From the NCBI GenBank assembly GCA_035948415.1, contig DASZJD010000001.1, positions 1-64,000 on the forward strand: DNA of 64,000 bases. The letters are read 5' to 3'. Made by a program: the position numbers and the translations under genes. Each line of letters starts with the position of its first letter. Position 1 is the stretch's first letter. The notes under the pieces are model-generated. The model did no database searches and was not told where the DNA came from. It was given only the letters and a program-made list of their open reading frames with translations. The DNA comes from Acidimicrobiia bacterium (GTDB lineage: Bacteria; Actinomycetota; Acidimicrobiia; IMCC26256; PALSA-555). Of this stretch, positions 25,869-34,802 are shown piece after piece.

Positions 25869-27149
25869 TCAGTCCGCGTCGGTGCGATATCGGGCGAACT
25901 GGGGCACGGCCGCGGCCAGGAGCCCGACGCCGACGATGCACGCGACGCCGCCGGACACGACCGAGACCGTCGGCGTGAAGGCCGACGCGACGAGCCCGGC
26001 CTCGACGTCGCCGATCCGGGGGCCGCCGATGACGACCAGCGTGTGGACGCCCGACAGGCGGCCGCGCAGGTCGTCGGGCGCGTTGACCTGGAGCACGGTG
26101 CCGCGAAAGACCGCCGACACGATGTCGGCGCCACCGGCCACCGCGAGGCAGCCCAACGCCAGCCCGAGGTGGTCGCCGCTGACGCCGAAGGCGACGATGC
26201 CGAGCCCCCAGACCGTCACCGCCCAGAGCACGGCCAGGCCCTGCCGCCGCACGTGCCGGACCCAGCCCGCGGTGAGGGCGCCGACCAGGCCGCCGGCGGC
26301 GACCGCCGAGAACAGCAGCCCGACGGTCTCGGAGCCGCCCCCGAAGCGGGTGACCGCCAGCACCGGGAACAGGGCCCGCGGCATACCGAAGACCATGGCC
26401 ACGAGGTCGACGTAGAACGTCGCCTGCAGCACCCGCTTCCCAGCGAGGAAGCGGAAGGCCCCGGTGAGCTCGGCCCACGCGCCGGCCAGGAGCGGCCCGG
26501 CCCGGGCGCCGGCCGCGGGCGGACGCTGCGGACGCATGAGCGTGCAGGCCGCGATCGTGGCGCCGAAGCTGACGACGTCGACCCCGTAGGCGACCGACAG
26601 CCCGAGCTGGTCGATGAGCACCCCGCCGAGCGCGGGGCCGACGATGAGACAGGTGTTCCACATCACCTGGTTCAGCGACAGCGCCGACGGCAGCTGCTCG
26701 CGGGCCACGAGGTTGGGGGTCATCGAGGCGCGCGTGGACAGCGAGAAGCCGGCGAACCCGGCGACGAGGCCGGCACCGGTGTACACGAGGGCGAGCGGCG
26801 GGTGGCCGGCGAGCGCGCCCACGAGCAGGAGGCCGGAGGCGCCGAGCTGGCCGCACTGGGCGACGAGGAGGAGCCGGCGCCGATCGAAGCGGTCGATGAT
26901 CGGGCCGCCGAGGAGCGCGGCGCCGGCCAGCGGGACCAGCTGCGCGGCGCCGACCGCCCCGACCGCGGCGGTCGAGCCGGTGAGGGCGAAGACCTGGACG
27001 AAGAGCGCCACCAGCGCCACCTGGGAGCCGGCCTCGGAGACGAGGTCCCCGAGCCACAGGAGCCGGAAGTCCCGGGAGCGGCGCAGCGGGGTCAGGTCGA
27101 CGGCGAGGCGGCGCCACCGGGCCCGACCCTGAAATCCCGACCTCTCCAA
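25869..27149 (-). CDS. MFS transporter (MFS_3/EntS-like exporter)
   Basis: A 426-residue protein with about 12 membrane helices. The N-terminal LRRSRDFRLLWLGDLVSEAGSQVALVALFVQVFALTGS and IIDRFDRRRLLLVAQ (the loop 2-3 motif) are typical of the MFS_3 group. AREQLPSALSLNQVMWNTCLIVGPALGGVLI marks helices 4 to 5. Members export siderophores, macrolides or other drugs. The only start at this end is a TTG, and it lies next to the divergent peroxiredoxin promoter. No later ATG or GTG fits the conserved N-terminus, so TTG is accepted. Confidence 0.88.
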   Translation of the reverse strand: MERSGFQGRARWRRLAVDLTPLRRSRDFRLLWLGDLVSEAGSQVALVALFVQVFALTGSTAAVGAVGAAQLVPLAGAALLGGPIIDRFDRRRLLLVAQCGQLGASGLLLVGALAGHPPLALVYTGAGLVAGFAGFSLSTRASMTPNLVAREQLPSALSLNQVMWNTCLIVGPALGGVLIDQLGLSVAYGVDVVSFGATIAACTLMRPQRPPAAGARAGPLLAGAWAELTGAFRFLAGKRVLQATFYVDLVAMVFGMPRALFPVLAVTRFGGGSETVGLLFSAVAAGGLVGALTAGWVRHVRRQGLAVLWAVTVWGLGIVAFGVSGDHLGLALGCLAVAGGADIVSAVFRGTVLQVNAPDDLRGRLSGVHTLVVIGGPRIGDVEAGLVASAFTPTVSVVSGGVACIVGVGLLAAAVPQFARYRTDAD

Positions 27150-27177
27150 TCGACTTTTCCGGCGGCGCGCCTATGCT
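27150..27177 (+). promoter_or_regulatory. Predicted promoter of the peroxiredoxin gene
   Basis: -35-like TCGACT (27150-27155) and -10 TATGCT (27172-27177) are separated by 16 bases. Transcription would start near 27184, and a GGGAGGT ribosome site precedes the ATG at 27217. Confidence 0.5.
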
Positions 27178-27216
27178 GAGGACGGCGCAGCCTACGACGC
27201 ACAGGGAGGTACCGAG

Positions 27217-27852
27217 ATGGCTCTTCGCTTGGGGGACGAGGCCCCGAACTTCACCGCCGAGACCACCGAGGGCACCCTCAACTTCTACGACTATCTCGGG
27301 AACAGCTGGGGGGTGCTCTTCTCGCACCCGAAGGACTTCACGCCGGTGTGCACGACCGAGCTCGGCCGGGTGGCGGCGCTGAAGCCGGAGTTCGACAAGC
27401 GGAACGTGAAGGTGGTCGGGCTGTCGGTCGACCCGCTCGAGTCGCATCGGGGTTGGGCCGGCGACATCGCCGAGACCCAGGGGCACGCGCTGAACTTCCC
27501 GCTCGTCGCCGACCCGGACCGCAAGGTGGCCGAGCTCTACGACATGATCCACCCGAACATGGCCGAGAACGTCACCGTGCGCTCGGTCTTCATCATCGGG
27601 CCGGACAAGAAGGTGAAGCTCATCATCACCTACCCGCAGAGCACGGGGCGCAACTTCGACGAGATCCTCCGCGTGATCGACTCGCTGCAGCTGACGGCGA
27701 ACTACAGCGTGTCCACGCCGAGCGACTGGAAGCAGGGCGAGGACGTCATCATCGCTCCCGCGATCTCCGACGAGGACGCCAAGGCCAAGTTCCCGAAGGG
27801 CTGGAAGACGCTGAAGCCCTACCTGCGGGTGACGCCCCAGCCCGACAAGTAG
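27217..27852 (+). CDS. 1-Cys peroxiredoxin (Prx6 family)
   Basis: A 211-residue thiol peroxidase. The peroxidatic Cys45 lies in HPKDFTPVCTTELG. No second Cys is present in the protein, so it is a 1-Cys enzyme that needs an external thiol, plausibly mycothiol. The C-terminal extension YSVSTPSDWKQGEDVIIAP with KFPKGWKTLKPYLRVTPQ is characteristic of Prx6. It reduces hydrogen peroxide and organic hydroperoxides in the cytosol. The strong promoter and ribosome site suggest high expression. Confidence 0.95.
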   Translation: MALRLGDEAPNFTAETTEGTLNFYDYLGNSWGVLFSHPKDFTPVCTTELGRVAALKPEFDKRNVKVVGLSVDPLESHRGWAGDIAETQGHALNFPLVADPDRKVAELYDMIHPNMAENVTVRSVFIIGPDKKVKLIITYPQSTGRNFDEILRVIDSLQLTANYSVSTPSDWKQGEDVIIAPAISDEDAKAKFPKGWKTLKPYLRVTPQPDK

Positions 27853-27856
27853 TCGG

Positions 27857-29026
27857 TCAGGAGAGGTAGCTGGTCGGGTCGACCGGGTTGCCGCTGAGCC
27901 GCACCTCGAAGTGCAGGTGCGGGCCGGTCGAGTAGCCGGTGCTGCCGACGTAGCCGATCACGTCGCCGGCGTTCACGTGCTGGCCCGCGGTGACGGCCAG
28001 GCGTGACTGGTGCCCGTAGAGGGTCCCCATGCCGCCGCCGTCGTCGATGACGACCGCGTTGCCGTACCCGCCCTGGGGGCTGGCGATGACGACAACCCCG
28101 GCTCGACAGGCGTGGATCGGCGTGCCGTAGGTGGCCTGGAGGTCGTCGCCGGGGTGGAAGCCGCGGGCGCCGCTGATCGGGTCGACCCGAGGCCCGAACC
28201 CGCTGATGATCGGGCCGGGCACGGGCCGGGCGTCGCAGTGGCCGACCGAGCCGGGCAGGTTGCTGCGGCGGAGCGCCGCCCCGATCGAGTCGGACGCGCC
28301 CTGCAGCGAGTTCAGCTCCACCTCGAACTCGCCCTTGCGGGCCTGGATGGAGGCGACCGCCTGCTGCTCGGCCGCCTGCTGCTGCGCGGCCTGGGTCTGC
28401 GCCGGCTGGAGCTGGGCGACGAGGCCCGCGATCTGGTCCCGTGCCGCCTGGGCCTGGTGCGCGAGCCCGTCCGCCTGGGCCTTCACGGCCGCGAAGGCGC
28501 GTCGCTCGCTGTCGATCTGGTCGCGGAGGGACCGGACCCGCTCGACGAGCCCCTTGCGGAGCTGGGCGATCCAGTGCAGGTAGTGCTGGCCGGCAGTGAG
28601 GTCGGCCGGTGCCGCGACCTGGATCGAGTCGTAGCCGTCGCCGGTGCGGGCCGAGATCAGCAGCGACGCCGCCGAGGCGTTCAGGGCCCGCTGCGCCTGG
28701 TCGAGCTGGAGCTGGGTCTGGCGCTCCTGGGTGTCGACCGCGTTGTACTGGGCCGTGATCCGGTCGGCGGTGGCCTGGAGCGGGTCGAGCTTGGCTTGGG
28801 CGGCCGCCAGCTGGGTCTGCAGCTCGGCGACCCGGGCGTCGAGCACGGCGTGCTGGTCGCGGATGGACTGCAGCGCCGCGAGGGCCTGGATCTCCGCCGT
28901 CGACGCCTCGGTGATCTGGTTCTGGAGCGCCTGGGTCTGGTTGCCGCCGCCGGTCTGGGCCCCCGCCAGGCTGGGCGCGCCGAGGACGGCGGCGACCGCG
29001 ACGAGGAGCAGGGCCCGAGCACGCAT
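27857..29026 (-). CDS. Secreted M23 (LytM) peptidase with long coiled coil, EnvC-like
   Basis: About 389 residues. The ATG at 29026 gives a signal peptide RARALLLVAVAAVLGAPSLAGAQ. Residues 30 to about 260 form heptad-rich coiled coil with Q/A-rich segments (QLQPAQTQAAQQQAAEQQAV). The C-terminal M23 domain carries the zinc ligands in FHPGDDLQATYGTPIHA and GPHLHFEVRLSGNPVDP. Catalytically intact M23 enzymes cut peptidoglycan crosslinks. The gene follows ftsE-ftsX, and in several bacteria FtsEX drives such coiled-coil hydrolase regulators in the periplasm, so it is likely their partner. It has its own promoter at 29037-29065. Confidence 0.9.
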   Translation of the reverse strand: MRARALLLVAVAAVLGAPSLAGAQTGGGNQTQALQNQITEASTAEIQALAALQSIRDQHAVLDARVAELQTQLAAAQAKLDPLQATADRITAQYNAVDTQERQTQLQLDQAQRALNASAASLLISARTGDGYDSIQVAAPADLTAGQHYLHWIAQLRKGLVERVRSLRDQIDSERRAFAAVKAQADGLAHQAQAARDQIAGLVAQLQPAQTQAAQQQAAEQQAVASIQARKGEFEVELNSLQGASDSIGAALRRSNLPGSVGHCDARPVPGPIISGFGPRVDPISGARGFHPGDDLQATYGTPIHACRAGVVVIASPQGGYGNAVVIDDGGGMGTLYGHQSRLAVTAGQHVNAGDVIGYVGSTGYSTGPHLHFEVRLSGNPVDPTSYLS

Positions 29027-29036
29027 GGAGACCGCC

Positions 29037-29065
29037 AGGCTAAACAACACTGGTCACAGTGGCAA
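29037..29065 (-). promoter_or_regulatory. Promoter with palindromic spacer upstream of the M23 peptidase gene
   Basis: Read on the minus strand: TTGCCA (29065-29060), a 17-base spacer, and TAGCCT (29042-29037), 10 bases before the ATG. The spacer overlaps an inverted repeat CACTG-GTCA-CAGTG at 29048-29061, which could be an operator. This is one of the few AT-richer sites in the region. Confidence 0.55.
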
Positions 29066-29106
29066 CAGGGACCCCGGCGGGGCGCCGGGACCCGAGCCTT
29101 GGATCG

Positions 29107-29124
29107 GCCCGGCGGGCGCCGGGC
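29107..29124 (-). terminator. GC hairpin after ftsX, possible terminator
   Basis: GCCCGGCG-GG-CGCCGGGC is a perfect 8-bp inverted repeat 18 bases downstream of the ftsX stop. There is no U tract, so it may only attenuate, or may matter for mRNA stability. Confidence 0.35.
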
Positions 29125-29142
29125 TGAAGCCGCCCGGCCCGC

Positions 29143-30027
29143 TCAGACCCGCAGGAAGCGCCCGAGCCCGATGGCGGAGCCGATCAGGCCGATCACGACG
29201 CCGAGCCCGAGCACGATGAGGGCGATGGAGCTGGCGTCCCAGGTGGTGACGTAGAACTCGCGGAAGAACCCGGTGGGGCTCGAGAACCAGTGGTCGAAGC
29301 CCACCTTCAGGGACGCCACGACGCCGACCGCGAGGCCGGCCCCGATGATCCCCTGGATGAGGCCCTCGGCCATGAACGGGATGCGGACGAACCAGTTCGA
29401 CGCGCCGACCAGCTTCATGACCTCGATCTCGCGTCGCCGCGCGAACGTCGCCAGGCGGATCGTGTTGACGATCAGGAACAGCGAGGACGCGAGCAGGACG
29501 AGCGACAGGCCGAAGAAGATGAGCTTGGCCGTGTTCGTGGCGTCGAGGAGCCCCCGCAGCGCCTGCTGCGGGCTCTCGACCGTATCGACCCCCGGCACGG
29601 TCTGGTAGCGCCGTTGGATGCTGTTCGTGAGCTCGGCGCGTCTGGGCACGATCCGGAACGAGGTCGGCAGCGCGCTGGCGTCGACGTTCCTCGTCAGGTC
29701 CGGGTCCTTGCGGAAGATCCGCTTGAACTCGGCCAGCGCCGCCTTCTTGTCCAGGAACGCGAACGACTTCACCGCGGTGTCGCTCCTCAGCGTCGACCGC
29801 ACGTCGTCGATCTGGCGGCCGGTGGCGTCCACGGTCATGAAGATCTCGAGCCGCACGCCGCCCTTGATGCTCGTGGTGCCGTGGTCGACCCACTTCCCGA
29901 GCAGCATGATCCCGCCGAAGAGGGCGAGCGACACGGCCACGGTGAGCACGCCGGCCACCGTCATCAGCAGGTTGCGGCGCAGCGACACGAGGGTCTCGCG
30001 ACCGAAGTAGGCGATCCGGCTCAGCAT
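29143..30027 (-). CDS. ftsX: Cell-division permease FtsX
   Basis: A 294-residue membrane protein with the FtsX pattern: one N-terminal helix (VAGVLTVAVSLALFGGIMLLG), a large periplasmic loop of about 120 residues, then three C-terminal helices. Between them lies LATFARRREIEVMKLVGASNWFVRIPFMAEGLIQGIIGAG, the family hallmark. It pairs with the ATPase FtsE and transmits ATP cycles to periplasmic peptidoglycan hydrolases. It starts 3 bases after the ftsE stop. Confidence 0.95.
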   Translation of the reverse strand: MLSRIAYFGRETLVSLRRNLLMTVAGVLTVAVSLALFGGIMLLGKWVDHGTTSIKGGVRLEIFMTVDATGRQIDDVRSTLRSDTAVKSFAFLDKKAALAEFKRIFRKDPDLTRNVDASALPTSFRIVPRRAELTNSIQRRYQTVPGVDTVESPQQALRGLLDATNTAKLIFFGLSLVLLASSLFLIVNTIRLATFARRREIEVMKLVGASNWFVRIPFMAEGLIQGIIGAGLAVGVVASLKVGFDHWFSSPTGFFREFYVTTWDASSIALIVLGLGVVIGLIGSAIGLGRFLRV

Positions 30028-30030
30028 CGC

Positions 30031-30717
<687 letters not shown>

Positions 30718-30817
30718 GCAGCGAACGAGGTCCCGGGTGGGGGGCGTCAGGGACGAACTGAGGGTAGCAGGGCGGCCTCGGCGAGACTCGACAAGGCGTC
30801 CGAGCGGCCGCGCCGGT

Positions 30818-31921
30818 CTAGGTGCGCTGGGCGCGGCGCCACTGGAGCCAGGACTCGATGAACCCGTCGAGGTCGCCGTCGAGCACCGCGTCGACGTTGC
30901 CGGTCTCGTGGCGGGTCCGCTCGTCCTTGACGAGGCGGTACGGCGCCAGCGTGTACGTGCGGATCTGGTTCCCGAAGGCGACGTCGCGCTTCTCGCCCGA
31001 GAGGCGGACCAGCTCGGCCTCGCGCTCCTGCCGCTGCCGCTCGGCCAGGCGAGCGGCCAGGATCTGCATCGCCCGGGCCTTGTTCTGAGCCTGTGACCGC
31101 TCGTTCTGGCAGGACACGACGATCCCGGTGGGGAGGTGCGTGATCCGAACCGCGGAGTCGGTGACGTTGACGTGCTGGCCGCCGGCGCCGGACGAGCGGT
31201 AGGTGTCGACGCGCAGGTCGCCCGGGTCGATCTCGGGCTCCTCGGCCGCCTCGAGGTCCGGCACGCAGTCGAGCGACGCGAACGCGGTCTGGCGGCGCGC
31301 GTTGGCGTCGAAGGGCGAGATCCGGATGAGACGGTGCACCCCGCGCTCGCCTTGCAGCATGCCGTAGGCGTACCGGCCCTTCACGGTGAACGTGGCCGAG
31401 CTGATCCCAGCCTCGGTGCCCGGCTGGACGTCGTCGACCTCGACCTCGAAGCCGCGCCGCTCGGCCCAGCGCGTGAGCATGCGGAAGAGCATCTGGGTCC
31501 AGTCCTGGGCGTCCGTCCCGCCGGCGCCGGAGTGCACGTCGCAGATGGCGTCCCGCTCGTCGTGGTCGCCGGTGAACAGCGCCCGCAGCTCGAGTCGGTC
31601 GAGCTCCTGGCCGAGGGCCTGGCTCTCGGCCGCGATCTCCGGCTCGACCGAGGCGTCGCCCTCCTCGCGGCCGAGCCCGTGGAGCGTCTCGAGGTCGGAG
31701 AGGCGCCGCTCGAGCCCCTCGACGAGCGTCACGTCCTCACGGGCTCGGGCCAGGTCGCCGAGCAGCCGCCGGGCCCGATCCGGGTCGTCCCACAGGCCCG
31801 GGTCGGCGGCTTGGCCCTCGAGCTCGGCGGCGCGGTCCCGGGCCGCGTCGACCCGCAGGTAGCGCCGGGCGTCGCCGATGCGACGCTGGAGGTCGGCGAG
31901 CTCGTCAGAGAAGTCGCGCAT
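30818..31921 (-). CDS. prfB: Peptide chain release factor 2
   Basis: A 367-residue RF2. Residues 202-204 are SPF, the tripeptide that decodes UGA and UAA, and GGQ is at 247-249 in [10 protein letters not shown]. The N-terminal helical domain ([22 protein letters not shown]) is complete and in frame, with no UGA near codon 26; the autoregulatory frameshift of E. coli prfB is therefore absent. The prfB-ftsE-ftsX order is widely conserved. It lies 30 bases after secA and has no obvious ribosome site, so coupling or leaderless translation may operate. Confidence 0.96.
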   Translation of the reverse strand: MRDFSDELADLQRRIGDARRYLRVDAARDRAAELEGQAADPGLWDDPDRARRLLGDLARAREDVTLVEGLERRLSDLETLHGLGREEGDASVEPEIAAESQALGQELDRLELRALFTGDHDERDAICDVHSGAGGTDAQDWTQMLFRMLTRWAERRGFEVEVDDVQPGTEAGISSATFTVKGRYAYGMLQGERGVHRLIRISPFDANARRQTAFASLDCVPDLEAAEEPEIDPGDLRVDTYRSSGAGGQHVNVTDSAVRITHLPTGIVVSCQNERSQAQNKARAMQILAARLAERQRQEREAELVRLSGEKRDVAFGNQIRTYTLAPYRLVKDERTRHETGNVDAVLDGDLDGFIESWLQWRRAQRT

Positions 31922-31951
31922 GGCGGGGCCGGGGTCGGCCGAGACGGCCAG

Positions 31952-34717
31952 TCAGCGCCCGTGGCAGAGCTTGTACTTCTTGCCGCTGCCGCAGAAGCAC
32001 GGCTCGTTGCGGCCCGGCGTCTTCTCGACCCGCACCGGCTCCTGCTGCAGTTCAGGGTCGTAGGGGTCGAGCGCCTCGGGCTCGGCCGGCAGCGCCGGCG
32101 CCGCGGCCTCGATCGGCTCGGGCGTCGGGGCGGCGAGCGCGGCGGTGAGAGCCTGCGCGCCCTGCACCGGGTCCTCCGGGGCGCTGTACTGCAGGTTGGC
32201 CGCGACGGGCCGAGGGGCCTCCTCGGTGATGACCTGCAGATGCGTCACGTAGCGGACGAAGTCCTCCTGGATCATCGCCATCATGGCCTCGAACATGTCG
32301 TAGCCCTCACGCTGCCACTCGGCGAGCGGGTCGCGTTGGCCCATAGCACGCAGGTTGATCCCCTCGCGCAGGTAGTCCATCTCGTAGAGGTGCTCGCGCC
32401 AGCGCTGGTCGATGACCGACAGCATCACCCGCCGCTCGATCTCGCGGAGGGTCTCCTTGCCGATCGCCTGCTCCTTCGCCTCGTACTTCGCCAGCGCCTC
32501 GCCGAGCACGAGCTCGCGGAGCTGGTCGACGTGCAGGCACTCGTCGAGCGCCTCACGCGTGACGTCGGTCGGCAGCGTCAGCTGCAGGTTGCGGAAGAAC
32601 TCGGTGAGGTCCCAGTCCTCGGGGAACTCGCCCGGGCAGTAGCTGGCGATCAGCCCCTCGACGATCTCCTCGATCGCCGCGAAGGTGTCGTCGCGCAGGT
32701 CGTCGCCGTCGAGGATCTGCTGGCGACGCTGGTAGATGACCTTGCGCTGCTCGTTCATCACCTCGTCGTACTTGAGGACGTCCTTGCGGATCTCGAAGTT
32801 GCGGTCCTCGACCGTGCGCTGGGCCCGCTCGATAGCCTTCGTGACCATCTTCGCCTCGAGCGGCATGTCGTCCGGGAAGGCGCGGTCCATGACCCAGCTC
32901 ATGGCCCCGGTCGCGAAGAGCCGCATGAGGTCGTCCTCGAGCGACAGGTAGAAGCGGCTCTCGCCGGGGTCGCCCTGGCGCCCGGACCGGCCTCGCAGCT
33001 GGTTGTCGATCCGTCGGCTCTCGTGACGCTCGGTGCCGAGCACGTAGAGGCCGCCGAGCTCCCGCACGCGGTCGCCGTCGTGCCCGCACTCCTCGGCGTA
33101 GCGCGCCGCGAGCTCGGCCAGGCGCGCCGGCGTCTCCTCGGGGCTGGCGCCGTCGGCGAGCAGGTCCCGCCGGGCCAGCCCGTCCGGGTTGCCCCCCAAC
33201 AGGATGTCCACGCCCCGGCCGGCCATGTTCGTCGCCACCGTCACCGCCCCCGGCCGCCCGGCCTGGGCCACGACGTGAGCCTCCTTCTCGTGCTGCTTGG
33301 CGTTGAGCACGGCGTGTGGGATGCCACGGCGCTCCAACGTCCGCGACAGCCGCTCCGACTTCTCGACCGAGATCGTGCCGACGAGCACGGGCTGCTCGCG
33401 GTCGTGACGCTCCTGGATGTCGTCCGCGAGCGCCTCGAACTTCGCGGCCTCCGACTTGTAGATCAGGTCGGCGTGGTCGGCCCGGACCATGGGCATGTTC
33501 GTCGGGATCGTGACGACCTCGAGGCCGTAGGTGTGGGCGAACTCCCCGGCCTCGGTCGCGGCCGTGCCGGTCATCCCGGCGAGCTTGTCGTAGAGACGGA
33601 AGTAGTTCTGGAGGGTGATCGTGGCGAGGGTCTGGTTCTCCTCTTTGATCCGCACCCCCTCCTTGGCCTCGACGGCCTGGTGGAGCCCCTCGCTCCAGCG
33701 GCGACCCTCGAGGATGCGTCCCGTGAACTCGTCGACGATCTTCACCTCGCCCTGCTGGACGACGTAGTCGACGTCCCGCTTGAACAGCTCCTTCGCGCGC
33801 AGGGCGGCCTGCAGCTGGTGGACGAAGTTCTGGTTGACGTGCTCGTAGAGGTTCGGCACGCCGAGGGCGGCTTCGACTCGCCCGACGCCTTCCTCGGTGG
33901 GGACGACGGTTCGCTTCGCCTCGTCGACCTCGTAGTCGCGCTCGGCCTGGAGACCCCGGACGATGCGTGCGAACTGGTAGTAGAGCTGCTGCGCGTCGTC
34001 GGCCGGGCCCGAGATGATCAGCGGAGTCCTTGCCTCGTCGACGAGGATCGAGTCGACCTCGTCCACGATGGCGAAGAAGTGGCCGCGCTGGACCTGGTCC
34101 TCCCCGGACGCGGCCATGTTGTCGCGCAGGTAGTCGAACCCGAACTCGTTGTTCGTCCCGTACGTGAGGTCGGCTTGGTAGGCGGTCCGCTTGGCGCCGT
34201 AGTCGAAGATCTCGGGGATGACGATGCCGACGTCGAGGCCGAGGGCCCGGTAGATCTGGCCCATCCACTCGGCGTCGCGGCGGGCCAGGTAGTCGTTCAC
34301 CGTCACGACGTGCGCGCCGTAGCCGGCCAGGGCGTTCAGGTACACCGGCAGCGTCGCCACGAGCGTCTTGCCCTCGCCAGTCTTCATCTCAGACACCCAG
34401 CCGAAGTGCAAGGCCGCGCCGCCCATCAGCTGGACGTCGAAGTGGCGCTGGCCGAGGGTGCGGCGGGCGGCCTCACGGACCACCGCGAAGGCTTCCGGGA
34501 GCAGGTCGTCGAGCGCGTCGAGGCGCGCCTCGCGCTCGGTGACGGCGTCGCCGGCCCGATCGAGGCGCCCGCGCAGCTCGGCGGTGAGGCCCCGCAGCTC
34601 GTCGTCGGTGCGGCGCTCCATCTCGGGCTCGAACGCGCCGACCTCGGGCACGACCGACTCCAGCGCCTTGAGCTTGCGGCCCTCGCCGGCGTGCAACAGC
34701 CGTTCGAAGAGTCCCAT
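31952..34717 (-). CDS. secA: Preprotein translocase ATPase SecA
   Basis: A 921-residue SecA starting at MGLFERLLHAGEGRKLKALE. It has GGAALHFGWVSEMKTGEGKTLVA (Walker A), FFAIVDEVDSILVDEARTPLIISGP (DEVD motif), helicase motif VAQAGRPGAVTVATNMAGRGVDI, and the C-terminal zinc-binding RNEPCFCGSGKKYKLCHGR that contacts SecB or the ribosome. A start at 34786 is not used because it would add unrelated residues and overlap the AftA gene promoter. A -10 box TACACT lies 10 bases before the ATG, so the leader is very short. Confidence 0.97.
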   Translation of the reverse strand: MGLFERLLHAGEGRKLKALESVVPEVGAFEPEMERRTDDELRGLTAELRGRLDRAGDAVTEREARLDALDDLLPEAFAVVREAARRTLGQRHFDVQLMGGAALHFGWVSEMKTGEGKTLVATLPVYLNALAGYGAHVVTVNDYLARRDAEWMGQIYRALGLDVGIVIPEIFDYGAKRTAYQADLTYGTNNEFGFDYLRDNMAASGEDQVQRGHFFAIVDEVDSILVDEARTPLIISGPADDAQQLYYQFARIVRGLQAERDYEVDEAKRTVVPTEEGVGRVEAALGVPNLYEHVNQNFVHQLQAALRAKELFKRDVDYVVQQGEVKIVDEFTGRILEGRRWSEGLHQAVEAKEGVRIKEENQTLATITLQNYFRLYDKLAGMTGTAATEAGEFAHTYGLEVVTIPTNMPMVRADHADLIYKSEAAKFEALADDIQERHDREQPVLVGTISVEKSERLSRTLERRGIPHAVLNAKQHEKEAHVVAQAGRPGAVTVATNMAGRGVDILLGGNPDGLARRDLLADGASPEETPARLAELAARYAEECGHDGDRVRELGGLYVLGTERHESRRIDNQLRGRSGRQGDPGESRFYLSLEDDLMRLFATGAMSWVMDRAFPDDMPLEAKMVTKAIERAQRTVEDRNFEIRKDVLKYDEVMNEQRKVIYQRRQQILDGDDLRDDTFAAIEEIVEGLIASYCPGEFPEDWDLTEFFRNLQLTLPTDVTREALDECLHVDQLRELVLGEALAKYEAKEQAIGKETLREIERRVMLSVIDQRWREHLYEMDYLREGINLRAMGQRDPLAEWQREGYDMFEAMMAMIQEDFVRYVTHLQVITEEAPRPVAANLQYSAPEDPVQGAQALTAALAAPTPEPIEAAAPALPAEPEALDPYDPELQQEPVRVEKTPGRNEPCFCGSGKKYKLCHGR

Positions 34718-34727
34718 ACCGGCGCCG

Positions 34728-34733
34728 AGTGTA
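34728..34733 (-). promoter_or_regulatory. -10 box of secA
   Basis: TACACT on the minus strand ends 10 bases upstream of the secA ATG. The resulting mRNA would have almost no leader. Confidence 0.45.
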
Positions 34734-34790
34734 CCGGCGGGTCGCCCGATCACGATCCGCGGCGCGCGGCGGGCGTCGAGCGGCACTCCC

Positions 34791-34796
34791 TATGCT
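34791..34796 (+). promoter_or_regulatory. -10 box of a predicted leaderless AftA-like mRNA
   Basis: TATGCT ends 6 bases before the GTG at 34803, placing the start site on the start codon. It is divergent from the secA -10 box, 58 bases apart. Confidence 0.5.
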
Positions 34797-34802
34797 CACC
34801 GC

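Noticed and set aside
31846-31921. Programmed frameshift in prfB as in E. coli
   Set aside because: The N-terminal domain is in a single frame with no in-frame UGA near codon 26.
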